A DNA stretch of 64,000 nucleotides, taken from Oligoflexus tunisiensis. GTDB taxonomy: Bacteria > Bdellovibrionota_B > Oligoflexia > Oligoflexales > Oligoflexaceae. The stretch is from assembly GCF_001748245.1 (NCBI RefSeq), contig NZ_BDFO01000001.1:5497778-5561777 (forward strand), in the 5' to 3' direction. Shown here piece by piece: positions 8,350 to 17,414 of this stretch; within the stretch, counting starts at the first letter, position 1, and each line of letters begins with the position of its first letter. Position numbers and translations under genes: made by a program. A model generated the notes under the pieces. That model worked only from the letters and a program-made list of their open reading frames with translations. It was not told the origin of the DNA and did not search any database.

Positions 8350-9317
8350 CAGTTCAATCCAAACTGTGGCATGGTATTGGGCAAAGAAACCGATTCCGTC
8401 CGCCAGGTTCGTTTCTGAGGAACCAGGGTGAAAAGCCGTTGGATACTGGCGATGTCCGATTCACATTCCCAACTGCGGTCTGCATTCAGCAAACTACGAC
8501 AGACCGATTCCATCGCGGCTATGGAAGCCCGCAGCAAATGATTGGCAAAAATGGTGATATGGAAGCCAGCCGCGAACATCTGCTGCGCGGTAAACTGTGG
8601 ATACGCTGTGGGGATGCATGCGAACCACACGGGATGCTTCCAGGATCGGGTAAAATTTTGCAAGCCTTGAATAAAACTCAACACCTCCTGACCGCTGGGA
8701 TCGACAGATTGAATCACGATGCCATCGGCGCCGGCACGGATGTAGGATTCAGCGCGAAAAAGGGCTTCGTCCATACCCTGTTTGGCAATTAAAGTTTCGG
8801 TGCGCGCCCAGATCATGAATTCAGGACTAATTTTTTCAGCCTGCGCGATACGGATTTTTTCGCTGAACTGGTCGCAGTCACAGAGTTGCTGATCGGCCTC
8901 TTTGATAAGACTATTTTTCTTGGGAAAAACCTTGTCTTCGACGACGCAACCCGATACCCCGATCTGCTCCAGCATATGGATGAAATCGACGAAACTGGAC
9001 GTTTCCCCGCCGGTATCGGCATCCACCAGCATCGGCAGGTGAGTGGTTCGCGTCAGCTCCGATACACCTTGAGCTCGTTTCGGATAACCCAGAATTTCAG
9101 TATCCGGGAGGCCGGCCAGGGATGAATCCGCCAGGGAACTGATCCAGAGTCCATCGAATCGGAGGGCTTCGCCTGGATCACCGGCGCCTTTGGCAAGGCT
9201 GACGATCCTTGCGGCCAGAGGACTGTGAGCTTCCACCAAACGCAGTGTCCTTTTCCTCTTCAGACTCTCCAAAAGCATCGGCCGCCGAATCTCAGGAAGC
9301 ACAGGGTATCCGATCAT
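8349..9317 (-). CDS. pepM: Phosphoenolpyruvate mutase
   Basis: PEP mutase makes the C-P bond by rearranging phosphoenolpyruvate to phosphonopyruvate and is the committing enzyme of almost all phosphonate pathways. The diagnostic signature EDKxxxxxNS is intact (E127 D128 K129 ... N135 S136), which separates it from isocitrate-lyase relatives, and the magnesium-binding D99-A-D101 is present. ATG at 9317 has a GGAAGGA ribosome site seven bases upstream; an in-frame extension to 9377 lacks one. It is the first gene of the pepM-ppd-dehydrogenase operon, and all three genes overlap by 1-4 bases. No cytidylyltransferase domain is fused to it, unlike many PepM proteins of phosphonoglycan pathways. 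Confidence 0.95.
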   Translation of the reverse strand: MIGYPVLPEIRRPMLLESLKRKRTLRLVEAHSPLAARIVSLAKGAGDPGEALRFDGLWISSLADSSLAGLPDTEILGYPKRAQGVSELTRTTHLPMLVDADTGGETSSFVDFIHMLEQIGVSGCVVEDKVFPKKNSLIKEADQQLCDCDQFSEKIRIAQAEKISPEFMIWARTETLIAKQGMDEALFRAESYIRAGADGIVIQSVDPSGQEVLSFIQGLQNFTRSWKHPVWFACIPTAYPQFTAQQMFAAGFHITIFANHLLRASIAAMESVCRSLLNADRSWECESDIASIQRLFTLVPQKRTWRTESVSLPNTMPQFGLN

Positions 9318-9583
9318 GCTGTTTCCTTCCGTGGAACGCGCAGAACACGTTGAATTCCTGGTCAATTGTCGGGGCATGCTAACAAAACTATTTGGACACG
9401 ATCAACTTGCCTCTTTAGCATCCAGAGGACTCATGCAGGTAAATGTGGCATATGCCAAAGTCAAACATCATCGGTCGCCGGACCGCCAAAGGCTGGTGCT
9501 GCATCGCTTTCCGTTGGTATTCAGCGCCAAGTCATGGAAGAATGGGCTTTCAAACCGAAGCTGCCAGGCGCCAACCTCCCATC

Positions 9584-10114
9584 ATGCGGGTTTTTGTGGA
9601 AATGACCAAACACCAACGTTTCCAAAAAATTTATACAAACAATTTCAAAGTCACGCGTCATGTTCTGAAGAAATTCCGCCTGACTGAAAAGGACGTGGAA
9701 GACCTTCAGCATGATGTGTTCATGAATTTTTATAAATGCATGGATCAGATCCCCGAAAACCAGGAACGGTCTTTTTTAATCGTTGCGGCCCGCAACGCCG
9801 GCATTGACTTCGTTCGCAAAAAAAATCGGCAGAAGACCGATCCGGATACCTTTGAAGTTCGCGAACCGTCACAATCCATGTGGGCATCCGATCCGGAGCG
9901 GGATATCCAGCTGCAGGTGGTGAGTCAGTTCCTCGATGAAATCGCCAAGGAACCGGGCGGAGAAACGTTTTGTCTTTACTATCGAGAGGGTTTGACTCTG
10001 AAAGAGATCGCCGAACGGTTGCAGGAGCCGACGGGAACCATCGCAGCGCGGGTCTCGCGCTTCAGAGACAAATTCAAGCAGCGTTTGCAAAAGAAGCTGG
10101 AACCCTATCTTTGA
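9584..10114 (+). CDS. ECF-like RNA polymerase sigma factor
   Basis: This is a short sigma-70 family protein of about 176 residues. Region 2 is seen around the EDLQHDVFMNFYK segment and the following SFLIVAARNAGIDFVRKK stretch, and region 4 is a helix-turn-helix in LTLKEIAERLQ...GTIAARVSRFR. There is no region 1 or 3, as expected for an ECF factor. The reading frame is open further upstream to 9443, but the sigma homology only begins after about 9602; ATG at 9584 and at 9602 are both possible starts, neither with a strong ribosome site. The next gene begins 3 bp after the stop and encodes a one-pass membrane protein, the usual place for an anti-sigma factor. The target is likely this operon itself and envelope genes nearby (inference). 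Confidence 0.85.
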   Translation: MRVFVEMTKHQRFQKIYTNNFKVTRHVLKKFRLTEKDVEDLQHDVFMNFYKCMDQIPENQERSFLIVAARNAGIDFVRKKNRQKTDPDTFEVREPSQSMWASDPERDIQLQVVSQFLDEIAKEPGGETFCLYYREGLTLKEIAERLQEPTGTIAARVSRFRDKFKQRLQKKLEPYL

Positions 10115-10117
10115 GGC

Positions 10118-10729
10118 TTGAAACGCGTGACAGACCAGAAAACACCGGATTTACCAAAAGATCTGATTAACGACGCAGAGTTTGTCGCATTGATCGAACA
10201 GGAAATGCGGGAACAGAATGCGGACATTTCAGACGATGAGCTGCAAAAGAAGCGCCTTTGGCAAAGACTCGAAGCTGATATAGGCTCGACCGCAAGCCCG
10301 GTCAAGAAACATCGCTATTGGCCCTGGGCGCTGGCCGCAGCTCTCCTGCTCGGCCTCGTGCCATGGCTTCAGAATCAGCGCCAACAGGATCAATGGAAAG
10401 GTGGAGAATCAAAGCCTGGTTTGCCTGCAAATGCCTTGACCCTGACACGGGACGCCAATCAAATCAAAGCCAGCCTGAGCGAAACCGCCAGCGAATATAG
10501 GTTCCTGGCCCTGGTCTGGGCGACCGAGCCTTTTCATGTGCTCTGGCAAGGCCCGACTCCGACCGGGATCTGGACCTTTGAACTCAACGAATCCCGTCAA
10601 GGCCGCGTCTGTGCGATCCTTGCTGACGATGAGGCCCAGCTCACGCAAAAAATAAATATAATTCGTGAGTTGAAGGAAGTCCCGGTGGATGCGCCTTGCA
10701 GTGAGGTCACACCTCCATCATTTGAGTAA
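10118..10729 (+). CDS. Single-pass membrane protein, probable anti-sigma factor
   Basis: The protein has an acidic and polar cytoplasmic part of about 65 residues, one membrane helix near 68-84 (WPWALAAALLLGLVPWL) and a periplasmic domain of about 115 residues that holds two cysteines (GRVCAIL and APCSEV). That topology and the gene order after a sigma factor fit an anti-sigma factor, although no zinc-binding HxxxCxxC motif is present and I do not recognise a named family. The first in-frame start is TTG at 10118; GTG at 10127 has GAGG ten bases upstream and may be the real one. It is the second gene of the sigma-caspase unit. Confidence 0.7.
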   Translation: MKRVTDQKTPDLPKDLINDAEFVALIEQEMREQNADISDDELQKKRLWQRLEADIGSTASPVKKHRYWPWALAAALLLGLVPWLQNQRQQDQWKGGESKPGLPANALTLTRDANQIKASLSETASEYRFLALVWATEPFHVLWQGPTPTGIWTFELNESRQGRVCAILADDEAQLTQKINIIRELKEVPVDAPCSEVTPPSFE

Positions 10730-10810
10730 GGCGTTTTATCCAAATTAAGTCTGGACCTCGCAGAGCATGCTGTTTATAAGGGGGGTGCATCAAACCTCGG
10801 CGAGATTTCC

Positions 10811-12439
10811 ATGAACTTCGGCCTCCTCAAAACCCTGGTATTCCTGATCCTGCTCGGCTTCCAAAATCCTCTTTGGGCCGCGCGACGGCTCTATCTTACG
10901 ATTGGTATCGACCAATACAAGGATTCCTACTGGAGCCAGTTGAAATACGCGAGCAAAGACGCTCAGGACTTCGCCAAGGCTCTCGATGCCACCTTTGATG
11001 GTGGCGTGGTCCTCACATCGCAGAGTGAAAAAGATCGCTGGGTCACCCGTGATGATGTCATCCAATCCATGAATCAACTGGAAAAGGAAAACTTTTCAGA
11101 GGACGACGTCGTTGTTATCTATCTCTCCGCGCATGGCACCATCGGCAAAACCATCCGGGATGGTCGGACCATTTTGGAAAAAGTGATGGTGACAGCGGAA
11201 ACGGACTCCGAAGCCCCCACATTTTCCGGTGTGTCCCACACACAGCTGCTCGAAATCTTCCAGCGGTTGAAATCCCGGCGTAAGGTTTTGATTCTCGACA
11301 CCTGCTATTCAGGGGGCGGCAAGTCCAGACTCAATCAGAAAATCCTGGACCTTCTGGCTCGACAGAAGGGGGCCTGGGACGACAACGTGTTCGGCAGCCC
11401 TGTCGAAGGCTCCATTATTCTTTCGGCCAGCGCCTGGGGAGAAGAGGCCATCGAATCGGCCCGCCATCAGAATAGTCTTTATACTTATCACCTCATCCAG
11501 GGCTTTCAACACGATCTGAATCAGGATGGAGCCATTTCCATCACCGAAGCGCACAGCTATGCAAGCCGTCAGGTGATGGAGGAAAGCCAGGGCCGGCAGC
11601 ACCCCAGCGCCCGGATTGAAGTGGTCGGCAGTGATCCTATTGTGGTACGCGGAGAGAAGAAGAAAGGCAATCCTCTGCTGTTTGCCTATGAAAAGATGAT
11701 GCGCAAACTCAAAGTGGAACTGAATGGACAAGAGCTGGCCGATCTGAAGAAAGGTGGAGCCTCGGTTCCGCCGGGATCCTATCGCCTTTCCATTCGTGAC
11801 CTTAACGATCAGCTCCTCCTCGTCAAGACCATCCGGCTGGAGGAAGGCCGCGAGTATTCGCTCGCACGTTTCCTCGAATATAAACCCGAGCAGGCTCTGC
11901 GTATCGGCCCGGCCCAACTCTGGCTGCATGATGCAGGCCTAAAGCAAAAGTTGGGTGACAAGCCGCTCCTCGGTTATCAGCTCGGCTGGTCCTACGATCA
12001 CATCCTGGGCCCCTGGGCTGGCGAGTTATCGCTGTTTCACGCTCAGAAAAGCGATGGGATAGATTCAGAGGGCACACGGGTCCCTCAAACTCTGCGCTGG
12101 ACCCAAGTGACCGCTCAGCTTGCTCAGACATGGACGGGAGCGGATCTCCGTGTATCGGGTATCAAACGTGATCCTGATTATTATGTGAGTATCGGTGGAG
12201 GCCTTGGCCTTCTTTATTTGGAGCGGCATGTGGAAGACGCGTCCTATCTCGACAACGATCAGACTCTGCTGCGCCCCTTCCTGGGTTTAACAAGTGAAAT
12301 CGGCTGGGAAGACATCGACCGCAACCTGAAATTCGGCCTCAAAGTCGATACGGAATGGATAAGAAATCCGTCGGAATCCGGCTATCCCCGGGTGTGGCAC
12401 TGGTCCAAAATAGCAACCATGATCGCATGGACTTTCTAA
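10811..12439 (+). CDS. Secreted caspase-family (C14) protein with barrel-like C-terminal region
   Basis: A signal peptide (about 1-23) is followed by a caspase-fold domain whose catalytic dyad is intact: His108 in YLSAHG and Cys165 in LDTCYSGG, with the early GIDQYKD strand typical of bacterial metacaspase-like proteins. After about 300, a PEGA-like segment (ADLKKGGASVPPGSYRLSIR) follows. The last 180 residues are amphipathic beta-strand material (PLLGYQLGWSYDHI, YYVSIGGGLGLLYL) ending in a terminal Phe, as in outer-membrane proteins. This suggests the protease is secreted and could be anchored in or on the outer membrane. It lies in an apparent operon with the sigma/anti-sigma pair and overlaps the next lipoprotein gene (TAATG). 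Substrate unknown. Confidence 0.87.
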   Translation: MNFGLLKTLVFLILLGFQNPLWAARRLYLTIGIDQYKDSYWSQLKYASKDAQDFAKALDATFDGGVVLTSQSEKDRWVTRDDVIQSMNQLEKENFSEDDVVVIYLSAHGTIGKTIRDGRTILEKVMVTAETDSEAPTFSGVSHTQLLEIFQRLKSRRKVLILDTCYSGGGKSRLNQKILDLLARQKGAWDDNVFGSPVEGSIILSASAWGEEAIESARHQNSLYTYHLIQGFQHDLNQDGAISITEAHSYASRQVMEESQGRQHPSARIEVVGSDPIVVRGEKKKGNPLLFAYEKMMRKLKVELNGQELADLKKGGASVPPGSYRLSIRDLNDQLLLVKTIRLEEGREYSLARFLEYKPEQALRIGPAQLWLHDAGLKQKLGDKPLLGYQLGWSYDHILGPWAGELSLFHAQKSDGIDSEGTRVPQTLRWTQVTAQLAQTWTGADLRVSGIKRDPDYYVSIGGGLGLLYLERHVEDASYLDNDQTLLRPFLGLTSEIGWEDIDRNLKFGLKVDTEWIRNPSESGYPRVWHWSKIATMIAWTF

Positions 12440-15400
12440 TGATGAAACATTTCCATGGCCTGACACTTGCTTTTGTCGTTTTGCCAGCTCTTATGAGTTG
12501 CTCGGGTTCGCTTCAGGATCGGATCGATACCAACCGGCGACTCTGTGGTCCGAGCCAGCATGAAGCTTTCCCCATCCATAAGCCGAATGGTGAGCGCTAT
12601 ACGGAAGCGGATCGCTCCCAGCTCACGCTTCGAACGCTGACAGGTCACGACCGTTCCGAAGCGATCACCGAGCGCGCGTGTCTGGATCTGCCTGAAGGTG
12701 AAGACTATCTCCTCGTGGACAATCAGGAGCGAACCTTTCGGATCGTTTCCGCGCGACTGGCCTTGAATCAGGACTTACGACTTCAAGCATGGACTCTCCC
12801 CACATTTGCCTGGGAATGTCCCGTCGATGGCAGAAAAATGCGCCGCGGCAGTGAACTGCCTATGACGATCGCAGCTGACTTTGCCATGAAGGGACAGAGT
12901 TTGCATTTGGCCATCCAGGCTTTGGATCGTGAGTGGAATCGTTTGGATTCCTGGATCGAACCTGGTCTGGGATTGACCGATGTTTCCCCCTATCATACGG
13001 AATGGGATAACGGCGAGTACCTTGTCACCCCCGTCCTGACCAATCCCTTTGGTGAAAAGGAAAACCTGGCCAGCGGCTGCCGCGTCTCCATGTTCACCGG
13101 AACACCGAGATTGGACGTGAGTTTGGATGAAGAAGGTCAGGTCTCGATCGACGGCACCGATCGCCTCCCGATCCAGACCGATCCCGATGTTGAAGCCTAC
13201 TATTGTCTGGCTGCACCGGATGATACTCAGGGCTGCCAGAATCCAGCGCAATTTCGCAGTCTCAATCAATGGCAGGGGTTCAACCAGGGCGGACACTATA
13301 CACTGTATCTGCGCGCCACGGACGCTCATGGGAACACTGTCGAGCGGCAACCCTTATCACTGGTCGTGGACCACAGCCCGCCGGACATTCACTTGCGCTG
13401 GACGCAAACCCACCGCAATCGCCTAGGGCACGTCGAACGCCTGCCCTTCTCTTATTATGAGGCCAGCGCCCAGCTTGCGGATGATGTCAGCCCCCATGAA
13501 ACTCTGACCGCGAATCTGCAGTGCCGCGTGCGCATGCAAATCGATTCGGTAACGATGGTAGCGGGAAGTTTTGCCATCTGTGATGAAGCCCGGTGCCAGG
13601 GGCAAAGGCTGGAAGACTGGACGCCCTGTAGCCCGGATATCGCGTTCCGCCTGGATGAATCGTTTTGGAAAACATTTCCAGCAGCCAAGGAAATTATTCT
13701 GGAAGTCCGCACGATGGACAAACGCAGCAAAGTTTCCACCGATTCCGCCATGGTCATGATCGACCCAAGCCTCTATCCACAGTTTACGGCTGATCAATGG
13801 GAGGGGCAGGCTCTGGATGGTATCCGGGATATCGACCGCCTGGCTCCCCATCACTACTGGCTCCTGCGCACGACCAGTGCAGCCCGGCAAATCATGACGG
13901 GCACCTTTGGACAGTGGACCCTTGTTGATTATCCGTCCGCCTTGCAGCCCCAGGCTTTGCATCACTCGGAAGGTCGTTTCTTTGGTGTGTTTCAAGTGCC
14001 AGCGGATCGAAAAACCCAGCTTTGGGAATGGTTGCCGGCCGAAAATCGCTGGCAACAGCCCCTGGGCACCGAAGATCTGGCGATGACCGACGCCGGTGTG
14101 ATCGCGGATCGCTTCAACCCGGATGTTTTGTGGGCAGCCGGTCTGAAGGCTGATGAGGCTTTCCTTCGAATTCTGCCGAACGGCGAACGCCAGGCATTTC
14201 CGTGTCCTGTCTGGAACAATCCTGAGGCGATCGAGTACCCGAAAATTCTGGTGCAATCCGATAAGCTGCTGACGCTTCTATCATACGATCGCTACTATAC
14301 CCTGGATCCCGCGACTGGCGACTGTCAGCTGACTGCATTTCCGGAGTATCAGGGACCGGCTGGCAAATTCCGCTCCCGTGAACTGTATCGTGATCAACTC
14401 AATCGCGTATGGACCACTGGGAAAAATCAGATCGACGTTCTGGAAAATGGTGTCTGGCGCCAGGTGGACATTTCTCACCAGGGTTTACATCCCCAGGCGG
14501 GTTTTACCAGCGGCGCTTATCAGTTTGAAGACGGAAGCTACGTCTTCCTAAAGTCCGGGGATCTTATCTTTGTTCCGGATCTTGCCTCGCTTGAGAAAAT
14601 TGTTTTCAACCCATTCAATACCGTAATATTGAAGGGTCCGGCACCGAACAGCCGGGGCGGGAGCTATGGCTTTTCCGAAGTGACAGCTTTCTTCGATGAA
14701 GGATCATCGCTCTTAAGTGTCAAAGGAGGAGTGCTCACCCAAACGAGCGCGCGGCCACGCGACTTTTATATGCCGCGGCAGTTGTCAGGCGGATCGACCA
14801 ACCTGTTTCGTATGGAAGGCGGCGTCTTGCATCTCGGTCTGGTCTGGTCTGGTTTGATCACCTTGTCCGAAAAAGCCATGCAGCGGCACGATGAATCCAG
14901 CGGCATGCCCATTAACACGGCATCGGCTGCACTCTTCGAGGAGGGCCGCCTCGTCAGCATCTTTGGGACGTCCCAGTGGGAAGACTCCAGCCTCGTGCGA
15001 AAAATTGATGTTGACGGCTTTTCCTATAAAAAAGACCCGCTTTTTGAAAGCCTTGATCTACGAGTCGCGATCTCCTATTTCCGGTCGGCGCAGCGTGATG
15101 CCGGGAACCGTCTTTGGTTTTCGATGGTGGATTCCGGGGCATACCGCAAGCCTGGTGGGAATTTCTTTATTCAGGATAATAAACTCACCAAAATTCAGAG
15201 CTGCTCCCCGCTTGCCGATGACGCAAGTGGAATGACCTGTGCGGAAGAGTTTATCACTCTGGCCAATGGAGAAGTCTTCTGGCGCGATAATCGCAAGGTC
15301 ATCCATGATTCCTATGGCCTCTACGATCTTTATTCCTGGAGCGAGAAGAACGGCCTGGCGACAGCCACCGGAGCCGGGCAAACCTTCCAAAAAATTTATG

Positions 15401-15810
15401 ATGCCACCGAATATCAGGGTGAACTTTGGGTCGCTGGGATCGATCAGGAGGAGCGCGGCATTCTCGGTGTTTATCGAAACCAGACATGGGAAACGGAACG
15501 TCTTCCTGATCAGGGCCACACGCATTGTGCACGGCTCGGCTTCAACCGTAAGGGCGAGCTTTACTGCTTCGGCCGCTCGTCCGGAGTGCTGGTCAAACGC
15601 GGGGCTGACTGGACTCACTATGAGACGCCGGATTGGAGTCTCCCCGGTCCAGGATTAAGTTCTGGCCACAACGGATTTATCAACGGCTATCGTCGCTACG
15701 CCTACTTCGAAGATGGTCTGGCCTGGATCAGCCGCAGGGCCGGGGAACTGGCACTCTATGACGTCGAGCCAACCCCTGGCTGGGACCGCTGGTGGCTGTC
15801 AACACCATGA
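12439..15810 (+). CDS. Very large lipoprotein with Ig-like segment and probable beta-propeller
   Basis: The real start is the pair of ATGs at 12439/12442, giving a signal peptide that ends in the lipobox LMSC. The first start overlaps the caspase stop (TAATG) and there is no separate ribosome site, so translation is probably coupled. The 1123-residue protein has a probable immunoglobulin-like segment about one third in (SLVVDHSPPDIHL). A long series of short blocks follows, such as VWAAGLK, VWTTGKNQIDVLENGVW and LWVAGIDQE, spaced like blades of a two-component-regulator-type propeller. It contains many cysteines, possibly disulfide-bonded. I do not recognise a named family. Co-transcription with the caspase suggests a surface partner or substrate of the protease (inference). 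Confidence 0.83.
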   Translation: MMKHFHGLTLAFVVLPALMSCSGSLQDRIDTNRRLCGPSQHEAFPIHKPNGERYTEADRSQLTLRTLTGHDRSEAITERACLDLPEGEDYLLVDNQERTFRIVSARLALNQDLRLQAWTLPTFAWECPVDGRKMRRGSELPMTIAADFAMKGQSLHLAIQALDREWNRLDSWIEPGLGLTDVSPYHTEWDNGEYLVTPVLTNPFGEKENLASGCRVSMFTGTPRLDVSLDEEGQVSIDGTDRLPIQTDPDVEAYYCLAAPDDTQGCQNPAQFRSLNQWQGFNQGGHYTLYLRATDAHGNTVERQPLSLVVDHSPPDIHLRWTQTHRNRLGHVERLPFSYYEASAQLADDVSPHETLTANLQCRVRMQIDSVTMVAGSFAICDEARCQGQRLEDWTPCSPDIAFRLDESFWKTFPAAKEIILEVRTMDKRSKVSTDSAMVMIDPSLYPQFTADQWEGQALDGIRDIDRLAPHHYWLLRTTSAARQIMTGTFGQWTLVDYPSALQPQALHHSEGRFFGVFQVPADRKTQLWEWLPAENRWQQPLGTEDLAMTDAGVIADRFNPDVLWAAGLKADEAFLRILPNGERQAFPCPVWNNPEAIEYPKILVQSDKLLTLLSYDRYYTLDPATGDCQLTAFPEYQGPAGKFRSRELYRDQLNRVWTTGKNQIDVLENGVWRQVDISHQGLHPQAGFTSGAYQFEDGSYVFLKSGDLIFVPDLASLEKIVFNPFNTVILKGPAPNSRGGSYGFSEVTAFFDEGSSLLSVKGGVLTQTSARPRDFYMPRQLSGGSTNLFRMEGGVLHLGLVWSGLITLSEKAMQRHDESSGMPINTASAALFEEGRLVSIFGTSQWEDSSLVRKIDVDGFSYKKDPLFESLDLRVAISYFRSAQRDAGNRLWFSMVDSGAYRKPGGNFFIQDNKLTKIQSCSPLADDASGMTCAEEFITLANGEVFWRDNRKVIHDSYGLYDLYSWSEKNGLATATGAGQTFQKIYDATEYQGELWVAGIDQEERGILGVYRNQTWETERLPDQGHTHCARLGFNRKGELYCFGRSSGVLVKRGADWTHYETPDWSLPGPGLSSGHNGFINGYRRYAYFEDGLAWISRRAGELALYDVEPTPGWDRWWLSTP

Positions 15811-15914
15811 ATCGCTTCACCCCATAAATTTCTGCAAAACATTTCCCACGTCGGCGTCCTTCCCCCTCGAGAGGTCCAATTTTTCTTACCTAAACCTTGT
15901 AACTCGAGGCATCT

Positions 15915-17366
15915 ATGAAGATTTCACTATGGGCTGCCATTGTGGCAGCAGGACTCCTGTTGACGGCTTGTGGACAGGACGCTCAGGATTCCACTGCCAA
16001 GGCCATCATCCCCACCGATCCGCAGAGCACCCTGGATCTGGGGAAAGGACTTGATACGCTGAGCGGTCAAGTTAAAGGCGACTGCGTGGTTCGGACGGAA
16101 CCCGAAAAAGTTTTCGCCAGCAATGGCAAGAGTATCCGCATGACGATCGAGAAGATTGAGTCGTCGCAGGACCTATTTGAAAAGCTTGATTTCACGGCAG
16201 AAGCCAACTATGGCGTCATGGTTTCGGGCAAGGCCAAGTACGCAAAATCCATTAAGGTTAATGACTATTCGGTTTATGTCATGGGCAAGGTCAACGTGCA
16301 ACTGATGACCGAAGCCATGCGCGATATTCAGCTGAAGCCCGATGCCTATCAGCTGGCCGGTGAAAATTTTTCGCGCTTCCTGGAACGCTGCGGGAATGAA
16401 CTTGTAGCAGGTCGCACAACGGGTGGTGAACTCTTCATAGTGCTTGAGATTAAGACCCGAAGCAAGGAGGAGAAGCGGACGATAGAAGCTTCGATCAAAG
16501 GCAGTTATGGTCTTTTCGGAGGTTCAGCCAGCTTCGCTCAAAATCTTGAAAATATTATCAAGAATAGCAGCACGTCCTATACCTTGTACCAGGACGGTGG
16601 CGTATACACTCAGGCCAACCTGTCCGCAGAGGAAGTTGTGAAACGGATCACTGAGTTTCCCGAGAACGTCAACCACGACAATGGCTGGCCGGTAAGCGTG
16701 ACCACCGTGAGTTACAAGACTCTGGCACTGCCTGTCATTGATAACACCATTGATCTGGCTTTCCGCCAGGAGGTTCTGGCCGACTATCTAAAGCTGTCTT
16801 TGGCCTATGAAGACTACAAAAACAGTCTTGAGTTCATGCTGAACAATCCGAGCCAGTTCATTGGTTTGGATGCCAGCGTTTGGAATCAAAAGCTGATCGA
16901 AGTGAATCAGACCTTGACCACCATCGCCCGTCGCTCCAGTGATTGCTACAACCTGGCCCGCAGCTGCAGCTACAACACGGATCTTCTTTATCCCAATAAA
17001 GCCGACCTGCCTCAGCGCATCGAGAAGGAAACTGTGGAAGGCTGCATGGACTCCAATGCGCGCAACTATTCGCGAGCTGCGAATAAAGCGGCTCTTTGCC
17101 ACTACGATATGGATGCCGTGGTGACGTTCAAGACGAACCTTCCATTCGTTGCCAAAAAAACTCTGACACAGACTTTCAACTTTAAAACCAGTGGTTATAC
17201 AAGCAATGGCGTCATGAGCGAGTGTATGGCGAAATATCGCAAATCTCCCTTGCCCAATACGATCTATAAAATCGAGAACGTAACCTGCAAATTCCGTAAA
17301 TACATTGTGCTGGACCCTCGTCCCGTCGTGATTCGACCGGCGACCGTGTCACCGGCCCATCATTGA
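15915..17366 (+). CDS. Lipoprotein with possible MACPF-like core and C-terminal Cys motif
   Basis: A signal peptide ends in the lipobox LTAC. The middle of the protein has a pattern vaguely like membrane-attack/perforin domains: FSRFLERCGNEL followed by a GG pair and a strand, then GSYGLFGGSASF. This is weak and should be treated as a hypothesis. Near residue 380 there is GCMDSNARNYSRAA...C, the recurring Cys motif (CxDxxAxNYxxxA...C) found in many bacterial surface proteins. The last part is beta-rich with two more cysteines. A GAGG ribosome site sits before the ATG. It is followed, after a small hairpin, by a trypsin-like lipoprotein on the same strand. Function is not known. Confidence 0.8.
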   Translation: MKISLWAAIVAAGLLLTACGQDAQDSTAKAIIPTDPQSTLDLGKGLDTLSGQVKGDCVVRTEPEKVFASNGKSIRMTIEKIESSQDLFEKLDFTAEANYGVMVSGKAKYAKSIKVNDYSVYVMGKVNVQLMTEAMRDIQLKPDAYQLAGENFSRFLERCGNELVAGRTTGGELFIVLEIKTRSKEEKRTIEASIKGSYGLFGGSASFAQNLENIIKNSSTSYTLYQDGGVYTQANLSAEEVVKRITEFPENVNHDNGWPVSVTTVSYKTLALPVIDNTIDLAFRQEVLADYLKLSLAYEDYKNSLEFMLNNPSQFIGLDASVWNQKLIEVNQTLTTIARRSSDCYNLARSCSYNTDLLYPNKADLPQRIEKETVEGCMDSNARNYSRAANKAALCHYDMDAVVTFKTNLPFVAKKTLTQTFNFKTSGYTSNGVMSECMAKYRKSPLPNTIYKIENVTCKFRKYIVLDPRPVVIRPATVSPAHH

Positions 17367-17371
17367 ACAGA

Positions 17372-17394
17372 GCCCCTCGGAACTGCTGAGGGGC
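17372..17394 (+). terminator. GC-rich hairpin between two lipoprotein genes
   Basis: A 7-bp perfect stem (GCCCCTC at 17372-17378 paired with GAGGGGC at 17388-17394) with a 9-base loop begins 6 bp after the upstream stop codon. No run of T follows, so it may be an attenuator or mRNA-stabilising structure rather than an efficient intrinsic terminator. Confidence 0.35.
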
Positions 17395-17414
17395 CCACAT
17401 CCTAAGGAACTCCA

